Shown here in pieces: positions 22,401 through 31,930 of a stretch of 64,000 nt of DNA; position 1 is the stretch's first letter, and the number at the start of each line of letters is the position of its first letter. The notes under the pieces are model-generated. The model searched no databases. It saw only the letters and a program-made list of their open reading frames with translations, and was not told the origin of the DNA. This DNA comes from Apostichopus japonicus (taxonomy: Eukaryota; Echinodermata; Holothuroidea; Aspidochirotida; Stichopodidae), in the NCBI RefSeq assembly GCF_037975245.1, contig NC_092571.1, positions 26,984,564-27,048,563 on the forward strand. The letters are read 5' to 3'. A program made the position numbers and the translations under genes.

Positions 22401-25400
22401 CTCTATCAGGCATGGGAGAAAGGTCTGACTGTCAACATTGAGGTAGATTTAGTCCACTTAGAAATAAATCAGGCAAGCACAGATGTGGACAAAGATGAGC
22501 AGAATTCAAACAGCCATTCCTCCAGTCAAACCAGTTCAAAACTAGATGATAACACTTCAGCAGTCAGTAACATTAAAAAGTCAGACAGCCTTTCAGCAAG
22601 CAATGACATAAGAATTTCAGACAACACTTCGGCAGGCAGTGACATCATCAAATCAGACAGCACTTCAGCAGTTAGTAACATCAGAAAATCAGTCGACACT
22701 CCAGCAGGAAGTGACGTCAGAGACTCAGACAACACATCAGCAGGCAGTGACGTCAGAAATTCAGATACTTATACAGGCAATGATGTCAGACAATCAGACC
22801 ATAATACATCAGCAGGTAGTGATGTTAGAAAGTCAGGTAACACTCCAGCAGGAAGTGACATCAGAAAATCTGATGATAAAACTTCAGCAGGCAGTGACAA
22901 AACAAAATCAGTGAGTCCAGAGAATAAGACAAAGCAAAACCTCAAGAGAAAAACACCATTTCAACTGGAAAAGGATGGATTGTACTTGCCACGACTATCA
23001 AAAGTCAGGGGACGACCCAAGGGGAGTATGACCTCGGTTCTAGGAATTAGCAAAAGGAAATCACCACCAGTTGATAACACATCAAAGATTGCAGATGTTG
23101 GTCAACGTAGTAAGCGACAGATTAAGACCTCTGAAGAATCTCAAAAGAAGAAGCTAAAGAAGAATAAAGTAAAGTTGGTACAGACGAAACAGGTTACAAA
23201 TAAAGAACTGGAGAGAAACTTGGAAACATACACTGATGTATCAAATTTGAAGGCAGTATTAGCATTCCTGTCTGAAATTAGACTCAATATTTCAAAAGGT
23301 ATCAATGGAAGCTTGAAATTGTTGAAAATAGACTCACATGATCCTGCTAATGGAATCATATATGAAGCTGCTCAAGACAGTGATCTTGAAACTGTTTCTG
23401 ATACTATATTGAATCTTTCATCAACACTAATTCAGGGAGAAACACCTGGAAGGCGGACAGATTTGTTTCAGCTCTTGAGCTCAACTGTTCTGATTGCAGT
23501 GAAGGATGGTTTAGACATATCATCTATAAAGCAAATGCTGACTAAGAGGCCATCACATCTTGCTGATCTCCCAGAGACAGTGGTCAGTATACCCAAGGAG
23601 AAAAGAAAACTTGGAAGCACCACATTTGTTCCAACTGATTTGGAAACACTTCTACCTGGCAAGTGGCTTAATGATCAGGTAAGGGTTGAATATGACTTTG
23701 TATATGAAAATGTGCTCTAAATTATTTTCAGATATTTATTGACTTCACTATTGAATCAAGTTGAAGTGAAGCAAAAGTGCTATGCACACATAGTAATTGC
23801 TGGAAAAATAGTTGAACAATGATATTTGCCCTGAATACATGTGCATGAAAAATAATGAAAGAAATGTGCCATTAGCAAATTTACCAAACATGGGACACTC
23901 ATACTTTTGTGATCATTGCTGCCTTAGTGTGAATATGTTTCAAGTTTAATATTCAATAGAAGACGGACAGTTAGAGGTGCTTAAATTTGTCTGCCTCTAG
24001 ATCTTGAAACAAAAAGCATCAAAAGATTTGCTTGAATGTGATCAAATTGTGTCCTACAGTGCCAGTGTGCTGCTTGTACTGTCAGAAAATACTTTTTATA
24101 AAACTTTTATAAAAGATTTATAAAGCTTTCTTTACATTGCAATAGTTAAGATAAGAAAAATATTCAATAATTCAGTCAAGCAGCTTGCATTTCTCTTGGT
24201 TGTTGAGATGCAAGAACCCTTTTAAGCAAATACACCATGTTAACATGATTGGAAAGTTAGGCCTATTGCTGCAAAAGACTGCATTGAAGTGCATATATAG
24301 AGCTTGTTGTAAACTATCTCAAAGCACTTTACAATTATGACCCTGGTCACTGGGCCTTAACACTCCTGAAACCATTCTCAACTCACTGAGGAGTATACTG
24401 TGTGTACACTCTAAAACATGTGCAGCTTTAGTCAAAGGCTACATTGAAGTTGGATGTATTTTAGCTGAAAGTACATCAATTAATAAGGGGCTATATACTT
24501 AAAAACTACTGTATGTTTGAAGTTGAGACAAATTTTTATATCTTCCAGATCATACACTGCTACTTGAATTTACTAATGCAGGAGCACCCTGGAAAGTGCT
24601 ATGTGTTACCTTGCTTCTTGGCCATGAAATGGCAAAAAGGTCAATACCAAGACTGGCTGTACAAGAAGGTAAGCATCAATATTGATATATAAATTAACAC
24701 TCTCATAATAAAGCTGTGTGTCCGTAGTGCGTAATCTGTGAAGGCAAATTGTTCTCATTGATTCAACGTTATGTTGTTTCCACGTGTCCATAACGTAAAT
24801 TGGAAACACCCTAATGTGAAATCAATGAGAGTGACTAGTCTTTACAGATCACGCATCACACCCTTCAGACACATGGAAAACATGTTAAGCTTAAAATTGC
24901 CTTTTTTATACTATCATAAATTCAACACTTAGTTTATGAATTAGATAATTAATAGTTACTGCAATTTCAAATAAATGTATTCAGTGGTCTGTGGATGACA
25001 AATAACCAAAAATATATATACCTGTATATTCCTAAGATAAACTTAGTACAACATACAGTTTAAGAGGTTAGATGGATACAATACTCATTTCATCACTTAC
25101 TTGAAGGTTGAATATTCAAAAATATTCAAAAATTTCCACTTACTCCACTCAATCTGCCAAGTTTTCTTTTGAAGCTACAGTAATAAACACCATCAATTAT
25201 TGTACCAGAAGCCATCTGTGGAGCTTCAGGACCTTGCACCTAAATATGTGGTCAACTTGGAAGCCCATCATCCTTATGATTTTTATCACAGAAGTATTGC
25301 TTGTCTAGAACTTAAAGGGTAAATAGACTGTTTTTGTTATTTACAGGTGGATTTTGGGAGCTTTCATTGGATTTTTATGCCAGTCCACAAAAACAACCAC

Positions 25401-28400
25401 TGGTTTCTTTTAGTAGTGGATATGGTTGAGCAGACAGTTGGCATCCTTAATTCTTTGCCTAATGAGAAGGAAGAGTCTTCAATCTTGGAACAATGGGAGT
25501 AAGTTATCTTTGTAGTTCACTCTGTCATAAACTGAAAGATATATGACCTAGAAATATTATATGTTGAATGATAGAGCTTTATTACCTTCCATTGGGTATG
25601 GGAGGTACCTAAAAATTGCCAAAATTCGTTTTAGACAAATATTACCATCCTCATAAAGTTTCATCGAAATCCAAGAGGGTCAACATGGGAACTTATCAGA
25701 AATTTGGTTGATTTGATATGGATTGACTCACCAAGATTTTTAATAGAATAGCAATATGTACGGTTCTCATTGCGTTTAATAGCTATGCTTGAGCTTTACA
25801 AACACCAGTCATCAAGTTTTGTACATCACCCTACCTGTTATTAAAGTTTAAGGCCCTTTCACACATACACATGACGCGACGATGAGATTTTTCATCGAAT
25901 TTGCGATAAAACGTGAATGAAATCTCATCAAAATCTCATCAAAATGTAACTTCAAAAATTTAACATTACAAAAGCACACTGTTGTTAGCTCAGAAATATA
26001 TGCAAAAATGAAGGTTCATGCATGTTAGGCCAAAAATCGCACAAGGGCAAAAAATTGCGTGGTGACCCAAAGCGATTTTTTCTTTCCGGAAAATATTTCA
26101 CAATTATTTTATGTTTCGGGAAACTTTTGCACTCAAACTAAAGATTTAATGAATATCTTCATTTCGTTTAAAAATAAACACAAATGATACTTCCATCAAC
26201 ATTTTATAAAATGTTTTATGCAAAAATTGTGTTGTGTGCAGTGGGCAAGGACCTTTACACTGAACACATAACACAAAAAAACCCATTTAAATGATACTGA
26301 GGGGTCGGGGGTAAGCCTATCAAGAAGTTGAGATACTGTATGCCAGTGATACAGCATTAAAAGTAGAACTTGAAGCAACGCTTGGCAGCCTTGTCAAGAG
26401 TAACACATAAATCAGAAGAGTAGACAAAAACTATGGTGGCTAGAAATGGCTAGAAATACCTATCCAAGTTTTTGAAAGCCATAAATTCACAATCATACAT
26501 GCTATTATACTGACAAAATTTTGTTGAAGTACATAGAAGGGCCATTCTATGGAAAGTAACATATGGCCCCAGCAGACCCTAAGAGTCACCCAAGGATCTG
26601 CTGGGGCCATTCTATGGAAAGTCACACACATAATGTACCAGTGAATGGCCCCAGAAGTACCTAAAATTCACATTAAGTCCAATGCAAAAGCCATTTACAG
26701 TAGTTTGGAATAACACAGAAGTATTGTAGGACTCTGGGAGTTTCCAGGCCTGGTCTTACCCCTATCACCCACTGATTTGTTAGGAAATAATGCAGATCTA
26801 TTTTCCTCCTTTTAGTACATACATCACACAACGGAGTGATGTCACTGGCATCTCATGTGGTAAATTCAGACAAATCCGGTGCAAATCAGGTCGACAGCAT
26901 GATGGACATAGCTGTGGAATATTTGTGCTGATGGTAGGTTATGACTTTTATTCTTTAATTGTATGCTAAATACAGAGTGTGTACCAGATAAGGCTGGCCC
27001 TTTCAGTACAGGCTTTGAAAAGAAAAAAAGCTGTTGATAATCTGCCTGCAGATAAAAGGCAATTGCCCTGTCCTTACTGCAAATATCCTTGCCTCGAAAA
27101 TCCGACTTAATAGTTACGTTACCACAACAGTTGAATTTAATATCATCATTGGTATCTATGGACTACCAAGTAGGCTTCTATGGGAATTACTGCCAAGTGG
27201 ACAGGGAATATATAGAAGTCATTTTAATTGTGGGCGCATTGTTTAACAAGTCCTAAAATTTGGTCAATTGTGGCAGTGGTTAATGATGTAGTTTGAATAA
27301 ATCATTTCTATTACAATTTCTTCTAAAAAGGATGGCATTGAAAAATTAATTTTCCTTATAATTAGAATTTGCAGGGTAAACTCCATCTAATCTGTCCACA
27401 TGTCATTCCAAACAACCACATTACTTCAGCTGGTATCTTAATTTCTAATGGAAATTCATAATAAGTGCCATTTACATTTTGACTGTTTATGATATTTGCA
27501 AACAATTATAACAAAGTTTAAAGTCTGAAAGTTAGCAAAATATAAAAGAATGTTAATGGAGCTTTGCAGCTGGCGTATACTTAAAAACTCAGACTTGCCA
27601 ACTTATGCCACATTCGTTTTTAATCACACGTTTGGTTTATCAATCCTCTTTGATATTTGATGAGTGAGTTACAGTGGGCTTTCGTACAACATAACTGATA
27701 ATCTCTACTTCTGAGCATACATGTGGCTTTAAGAATCACTCACATGTTGTAGGCACTGCCACACATATTTGCAGTCTTGAAGTTCAAAATGCTGTGAAAC
27801 AACCAAAATAGGGGCCCAATGCCATTGTTGAATATGTTGATGCTTAATGTTTGCTACATGCATGCAAAGTTTAAACACTCTTGAAGATGGAATAAATTTT
27901 TCAAATTGTTTAGAAAAAAATCTCAAATTTGAGATGTTGGGTTACATACCCATGTTGAGCTGAAATACCACATAGTTTGAAAGTTTGGAATGCAATAAAA
28001 GACCTTAATTAAACTATATGATATTGTGATAGCCCCACCCATTCCACCTTAATTTTGGATATTTTGTACTATTTATCATGAAATATGTTTCATTTTATCT
28101 ATTCCTTTTTAGTATATGCTAATCCTATTTTGTTTTCTACTTCCTTATAGAATGCTGAGGCAATGTTAAACATGGTCAACCCTTGTGTAATGAGACAACA
28201 TCACAGCTCAATGTACAGGACGTATGTGATGAATAGGCTCATTCGGGATTCTAAGGGAAATAAGAATGTATACTGTGACCTTCCATTTTGTCTGAAACCT
28301 TCAGGTAAAGTGTTGTGGGTCGAATGTGACCACTGCAATAGGTGGTGTCACTTTGCATGTTGTCAGGTTTCTTCTGTGGATCATAGGCAACCATTTAAGT

Positions 28401-28417
28401 GTGTTATCTGCAAATAA
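19212..28417 (+). CDS. MULE transposase - SWIM - Ulp1 protease - PHD finger fusion gene (six exons)
   Basis: Exons by GT/AG borders and phase: 19212-19468, 20779-23678, 24549-24668, 25347-25498, 26816-26933, 28151-28417; about 1270 residues. Domains in order: FAR1/GCM-type zinc cluster (C67, C92, H116, H118); MULE DDE nuclease (DGTY at ~238, IDKD at ~301-303, CLFH CxxH motif, NNRLERHNKELK with the Glu at ~412); SWIM finger CxCx9CxH (~527-541); ~12-residue repeats; AT-hook RGRPKG; Ulp1/C48 protease; PHD finger ending at the stop. DNA binding and cleavage plus SUMO/ubiquitin-like protein processing are inferred from the families. Exon 2 has one frame break at ~21503. Ulp1 capture is known for plant Kaonashi-type MULEs; a PHD added to this set is not familiar to me. 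Introns hold several MITEs; no flanking TIRs were found. Live transposon or domesticated gene: unresolved. Confidence 0.85.
19491..19727. mobile_element. MITE with GCTATTCTTACGACT ends and telomere-like core (intron 1)
   Basis: Left end GCTATTCTTACGACTGTTCG and right end complement GGCTATTCTTACGACTAGTC form inverted arms of about 30 bases. Each arm contains its own small dyad, and inner arms share GCAACTGCGCATG. The core 19575-19625 is a degenerate TTAGGG-like run. Target duplication is not clear. Confidence 0.65.
19745..20156. mobile_element. 412-bp MITE with TGCACTTGTCAATTG ends (intron 1)
   Basis: Terminal inverted repeats begin TGCACTTGTCAATTGTATGAC on the left and TGCACTTGTCAATTGCATGAC on the right. 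Both arms continue with ACCACAG and GGGTGCGTCAT blocks, about 60 bases in all with substitutions. No transposase. The superfamily is not assigned because no clear target duplication is visible. Confidence 0.7.
20779..23678 (+). CDS. Exon 2: MULE DDE transposase, SWIM finger, repeat linker, AT-hook
   Basis: Acceptor TTTTCCAG|AACTTTC and donor GATCAG|GTAAGG. The first frame runs to a stop near 21523. The second carries everything from about 21504. Joining L(CTT, 21500-21502) to T(ACT, 21504) skips one A; equally, two bases may be missing, since related proteins read HVLKTFR here. DDE residues, the CxxH motif and the SWIM ligands all survive, so selection acted until recently or the break is an assembly error. 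After SWIM come acidic, Ser-rich repeats (22540-22917), a basic stretch with RGRPKG, and a helical region leading into the Ulp1 start FVPTDLETLLPGKWLND. Confidence 0.8.
22540..22917 (+). repeat. In-frame ~36-bp degenerate tandem repeat (SAGSDVRKSDNT)
   Basis: About ten diverged copies of a 12-residue unit, consensus T-S-A-G-S-D-V/I-R-K-S-D-N. They form a polar, probably disordered linker between the SWIM finger and the AT-hook. Because unit length is a multiple of three, other frames also stay open here and mean nothing. Confidence 0.85.
24549..26933 (+). CDS. Exons 3-5: Ulp1/SENP-like cysteine protease domain
   Basis: Three exons (24549-24668, 25347-25498, 26816-26933) in consistent phase continue from PGKWLNDQ in exon 2. 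Exon 3 gives YLNLLMQEHPGKCYVLPCF. Exon 4 gives the His box (NNHWFLLVVD). Exon 5 gives the Gln and Cys boxes (GRQHDGHSCGIFVLM) with Gln six residues before Cys, as in Ulp1. The position 17 residues after the His, an Asp in yeast Ulp1 (VDSLSNG), is Asn here (ILNSLPN). C48 proteases mature or remove SUMO-type modifiers. The target of this one is unknown, and the Asn raises doubt about full activity. Confidence 0.85.
24716..24872. mobile_element. Palindromic ~157-bp MITE in intron 3
   Basis: The two halves are inverted copies: left GTGTGTCCGTAGTGCGTAATCTG... and right (complement) GTGTCTGAAGGGTGTGATGCGTGATCTG..., both followed by AAG and CTCATTGATT. The structure could fold into one long hairpin. 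Target duplication not determined. Confidence 0.65.
28151..28417 (+). CDS. Exon 6: C-terminal PHD finger
   Basis: Acceptor CCTTATAG|AATGCTG; the frame runs to TAA at 28417. About 40 residues close the protease fold, then comes a C4HC3 zinc pattern: YCDLPFC, then WVECDHC, NRWCHFAC, and FKCVIC one residue from the stop. PHD fingers usually read histone H3 tails, so the domain might steer the protein to chromatin. That role is inference. Confidence 0.8.
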   Translation, partial: NAEAMLNMVNPCVMRQHHSSMYRTYVMNRLIRDSKGNKNVYCDLPFCLKPSGKVLWVECDHCNRWCHFACCQVSSVDHRQPFKCVICK

Positions 28418-28681
28418 GAAATTGTTAAAGGAATATTCCCATTGATTTTTCATTTTTTGATAATTGATAGGGAATATTTTTACAATCAATCTGGAGAAGA
28501 AACTTCTTTGATACCATTTCCCATCCTCGAGTTATGGAATTTCAAAGTTATAGCAAAACTGATTTGCACACTGCCAATGGATATGGGTGATGATGTCAGA
28601 TAGTCATGGGTGATGATGTCAGATGATGTCAGATGTCAGACACTTGAAACAATATTTGTTTCTCTTTATTATTACATAAAG
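28418..28681. other. 3' flank of the fusion gene; short dyads, no gene
   Basis: Holds an imperfect dyad around ATTCCCATTGAT ... ATTGATAGGGAAT and repeated GATGATGTCAGAT words. It could be the remnant of a further TIR element. No match to the DNA upstream of 19212 was seen that would mark MULE ends. Confidence 0.35.
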
Positions 28682-29037
28682 TTAAAGAGGCCATGACACG
28701 AAAAATCCAACTCATCGAGAGTAACTTCCTCTGAATCTATGAGAAAATCTATGTTCAAAACTATCCTCAACACCTTGAAAACCTCAAGGACTAATTAGTA
28801 ATTAACGTTTTAATATTCGCATCCGAAAATAGATATCTGAGAATGCGATTTCACAACAAGACAATGATGACGTCATGTTAGGAACACACGTGCAAAGCCC
28901 AGGCATGTATCGGATACGCGACGATCATACCGTTCCATATACACGCACATTTACACTGAGAGAACAACCACTGTATTACGCTATATCGTTAGAAATTTCA
29001 AGTTTGTTTTTCAACTGTTGTAAACTATCCGGGAGAA

Positions 29038-29283
29038 ATGCCAGTCCGTTATGTTGTTGGGGGTTGCATAAATATCATTACCCATGCAATTAGCCTTCAT
29101 CCATGGTTGAAGGACGAAAAAAACACGGCGATTATGACCAAGTTAGTGCACAACACCAGGGCCGATTTCACTGGGCCTAGCCAGTATGCAGCTCCGAATG
29201 AAGCGAACACTTCACGGAAGCATACTACGATCCCTCCTTTTTGTTATGAAATAAAACAAATGGACTTTAACGGTTCGACATAA
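29038..29283 (+). pseudogene. Decayed THAP zinc-finger domain
   Basis: Reads MPVRYVVGGCINII..., then TRADFTGPSQYAA and PPFCYEIKQMDFNGS, a THAP layout as in transposon proteins that begin MP-RCVVGGCSN. The first zinc-binding Cys is Tyr here, and the usual C-x2-H-F segment after SQY is lost, so it cannot fold as a normal THAP finger. THAP domains bind transposon ends. Its place 350 bases inside the TTAA element suggests it was the start of the transposase gene. Confidence 0.65.
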
Positions 29284-30552
29284 AAGAGTCATTCTTCTGT
29301 CAAGTAATCCACAAAAAACTACTCTGAAGACCAGATCGGGGAACAGGAAACCTCCAATGGGGCAAGTGGCGATCCTTAGGAGGTAGCGCGCCGAGCACTA
29401 GTAGTACTATAGTATTAGCGTTACTACACTGAAGTCGCAATAGACGAAGAGATTTTACTGTATCATCTAAATTAACACCCCCTTCATTGCTCTATTGTAT
29501 ACTAATAAGCTATGAGGTTAGCTTCAAATGCAATGGGTTACATCTTCTTGTGAACAAATCTCAGTGCCCCAATTTATTTCTGGAATATGCTGGATCAGTT
29601 AGTTATAGCAATAATTTCTTATTCCTATTCCAGGAAAACCATTTTTTATGTTGTGGAGGGAGTGGGGGTAATGGGGATGGGTCAAAATAGGTAGGTAAAA
29701 AGATTTTATTCCAAAGGGTGTTTAATTAAATCTCAAAGCGATTTATTTTAAAGTCACAGAGCCAAAAATTCACACAACATAGTTCAAGTGTTAAATCATT
29801 GAACAAAATTTATTCAATATCAGTTCTAGACAGTCATTCTGGACAATCTGAACTAACATTAACAACAATCATTGTATTATATGACATAAAAGTAAAACTG
29901 TACTTTCCATAAACATTATCATTCTTAAATAACACTAATGTGATTTGTGACATCAAAGGAGGTTAAAAGAAAACAACTTACATGAATTTTTTTGCTTTAA
30001 GCCTACAAAGCAGTTGCATGTCCATCGCTATCAATCGTTGTTGTGACAAATTAATTAGAATAATCCAGAATCAAATACAATAAAGGGTTATTTAAACCAA
30101 GAAACACTGCACGAAGTAACTCACATGCAAAAATGTTACACAAGCACGACGACACGTACAACACTGATGATGGGCAATGTGAAACACAGCATCACACGCA
30201 TTAAAACAATCAAAGACCATTAACAGGGTGTACTGCTGAGTTTTTGAAGAAAGACTACAAAACAAACCAACTGCTGCTGAAGAAACAAAGTCTAAACATT
30301 CAAGAGTTCTGCTGCCTCCATTGGTCTTTATTATGACTTTTCTGTCAAATATCATTGGTGATATGGATATTTTGGCTTCCAGATTAAAGGTACGAATCAA
30401 ACGTCTGGGAGGTAAATGCCCCTAAAAAGGTCAATGCCCGTTCCCTTATGCACATATTATATGACATCACGGTCACGCCAATACTTGTGTCCAAATGCTT
30501 CAAAACATGCCTTTTCTTTCATTGTTGATGTTGGGTCTGGAAAATAACCTTT

Positions 30553-31549
30553 TCATCCTGAATTAAAAGTCTTGAATTTCAATATATCAACACTGAGGGA
30601 ACCCTGACGGTTGATAATCCAACACAATTGTAGTTTAGAAAAGGTGTTCCTGGAGGAATTTCTCAACCAAGGCTTCCTATACAATGAGTTTTCTCCTGGC
30701 AACTTGAATCCAGTGTAATGACCATTGGCTGGAAAATCACTTCTGATCCTTTGGACTGCACATGATGGTAGCACAACCCTGACGTGTCTTGCTTGGAACC
30801 CCAAGTATCATTGAACCTGTTGACCGTAGGCTATGTATCTGTACTGCCTGGGAAAAAATTTATGAAAGTTAAAAATGTATTAATGTTGGCCATGATGTCC
30901 ACAATAACAAGCAGGCATACAATGTACAGTTATGGTTACATTTGTTGTGATTTTACACCTTCCGTGTATCATGAAACATTCTTTTGTTTCAGAAAATTAA
31001 TTTGCAAAACTCCAGGCCAAAGTACTAGCCAAGTAATAATGAGTATGAAATAACACATATGCCTACCTAGCATGGCTGCATAATGCAACTTACATCCCCG
31101 AGCCAAACTTTCAGTATGCAACAACCCTACTAGTACTACACACTCTACATATGAGTTGTAAGTTACCGTAACACAACGCACAATACGGTTTAGGGTGTTC
31201 CGCGAATTCCAACAACACATGCACAAAATGGACTGGATTTTGTTTTTAAATGCTTCGTTAATAAATTCTTACCACGTTGTATGTTCCTTGCAATGGTTTC
31301 GAACGTATTTCTTCTTCGATATGTTGTGGAGCTTCAATTTCGGCTCGTTTAACAGGCTCGAACTGATACGGTTCTAACACCTCCGCTCCACCCTCAACGT
31401 TCGGTTCAATATTGGAATGATCATCGCCTTCACTCTCTGCTTCGAATATGAGAAAGGGCACTCTAATTATAGCCCAATTTCTCACTGCCTAGTGAAGAAC
31501 CATTATCACTTTGAACTTCGGTTGCCGCAATTGGTTCTGGATCCGTCAT
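30553..31549 (-). pseudogene. Decayed P2X7 C-terminal ('ballast') domain gene in a transposon
   Basis: Exon A (31549-31273): ATG then MTDPEPIAATEVQ, a frame break, then an acidic run with VLEPYQFEPV, ending at donor ACGTG|GTAAGA. Exon B (30847-30553): YRYIAY, an in-frame TGA where family members have Trp, then RHVRVVLPSCAVQRIRSDFP and HYTGFKLPG. The last part matches the end of vertebrate P2X7 (LPSCC..RIRKEFP..YSGFK). Standalone proteins with this zinc-binding domain are common in invertebrates. A Cys-rich middle section (usually WC.C..C) was not found. One frameshift and one nonsense codon show it is dead. Confidence 0.75.
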
Positions 31550-31930
31550 TTCACAGGAAATTTTGATTTGATATCGCACTTGTGATCGGTGTTTTGTTTA
31601 GTAACTACTAGTGGTATGTGTACTTGTCTACTGTGTACGTGAATGGTATATTCGGAGGATCGTAAATGTGTTCAAAACGTGACGTCAGATGACGTCATGC
31701 GAATCGGAAAATTTTCGAGTAAACAAAGTTTCAAACGCCGAAAAGGGTAAATTCATTCTCAATTTTCGACTTGAAAAATCAAGTTTTAAACTGGCAGAAT
31801 GGTTGATACATGTTCTAGAGAACATTCTTTGATGGATCCCAAAAATATAGGACTTTGAAATTTTCGTGTCATGGCCACTTTAATTTTCTCTAAACCCTTA
31901 CCTTCAGTAAGGCTAAAACCTGAATATATT

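Larger units (their letters stand above)
28686..31879. mobile_element. TTAA-flanked TIR transposon (Kolobok-like) with THAP and P2X7-type genes
   Basis: The left end reads AGAGGCCATGACACGAAAA and the right-end complement AGTGGCCATGACACGAAAA. Both are flanked by TTAA (28682-28685 and 31880-31883). TTAA targets with AGNGG-type ends fit the Kolobok superfamily, whose proteins often have THAP domains; piggyBac also uses TTAA but has different ends. Sub-terminal TGACGTCA words occur at both ends. Inside are a decayed THAP domain (plus) and a decayed P2X7 C-terminal-domain gene (minus). No DDE transposase core was recognised, so this copy is defective. Confidence 0.8.

Noticed and set aside
22526-22914. 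Alternative-frame ORFs over the fusion-gene linker
   Set aside because: Shadows of the in-frame 36-bp repeat; the real frame is fixed by the flanking SWIM and Ulp1 domains.
18700-28700. Terminal inverted repeats of a MULE around the fusion gene
   Set aside because: Comparing 18700-19200 with 28420-28700 by eye gave only short TGATG/TGACG words; a computed search is needed.
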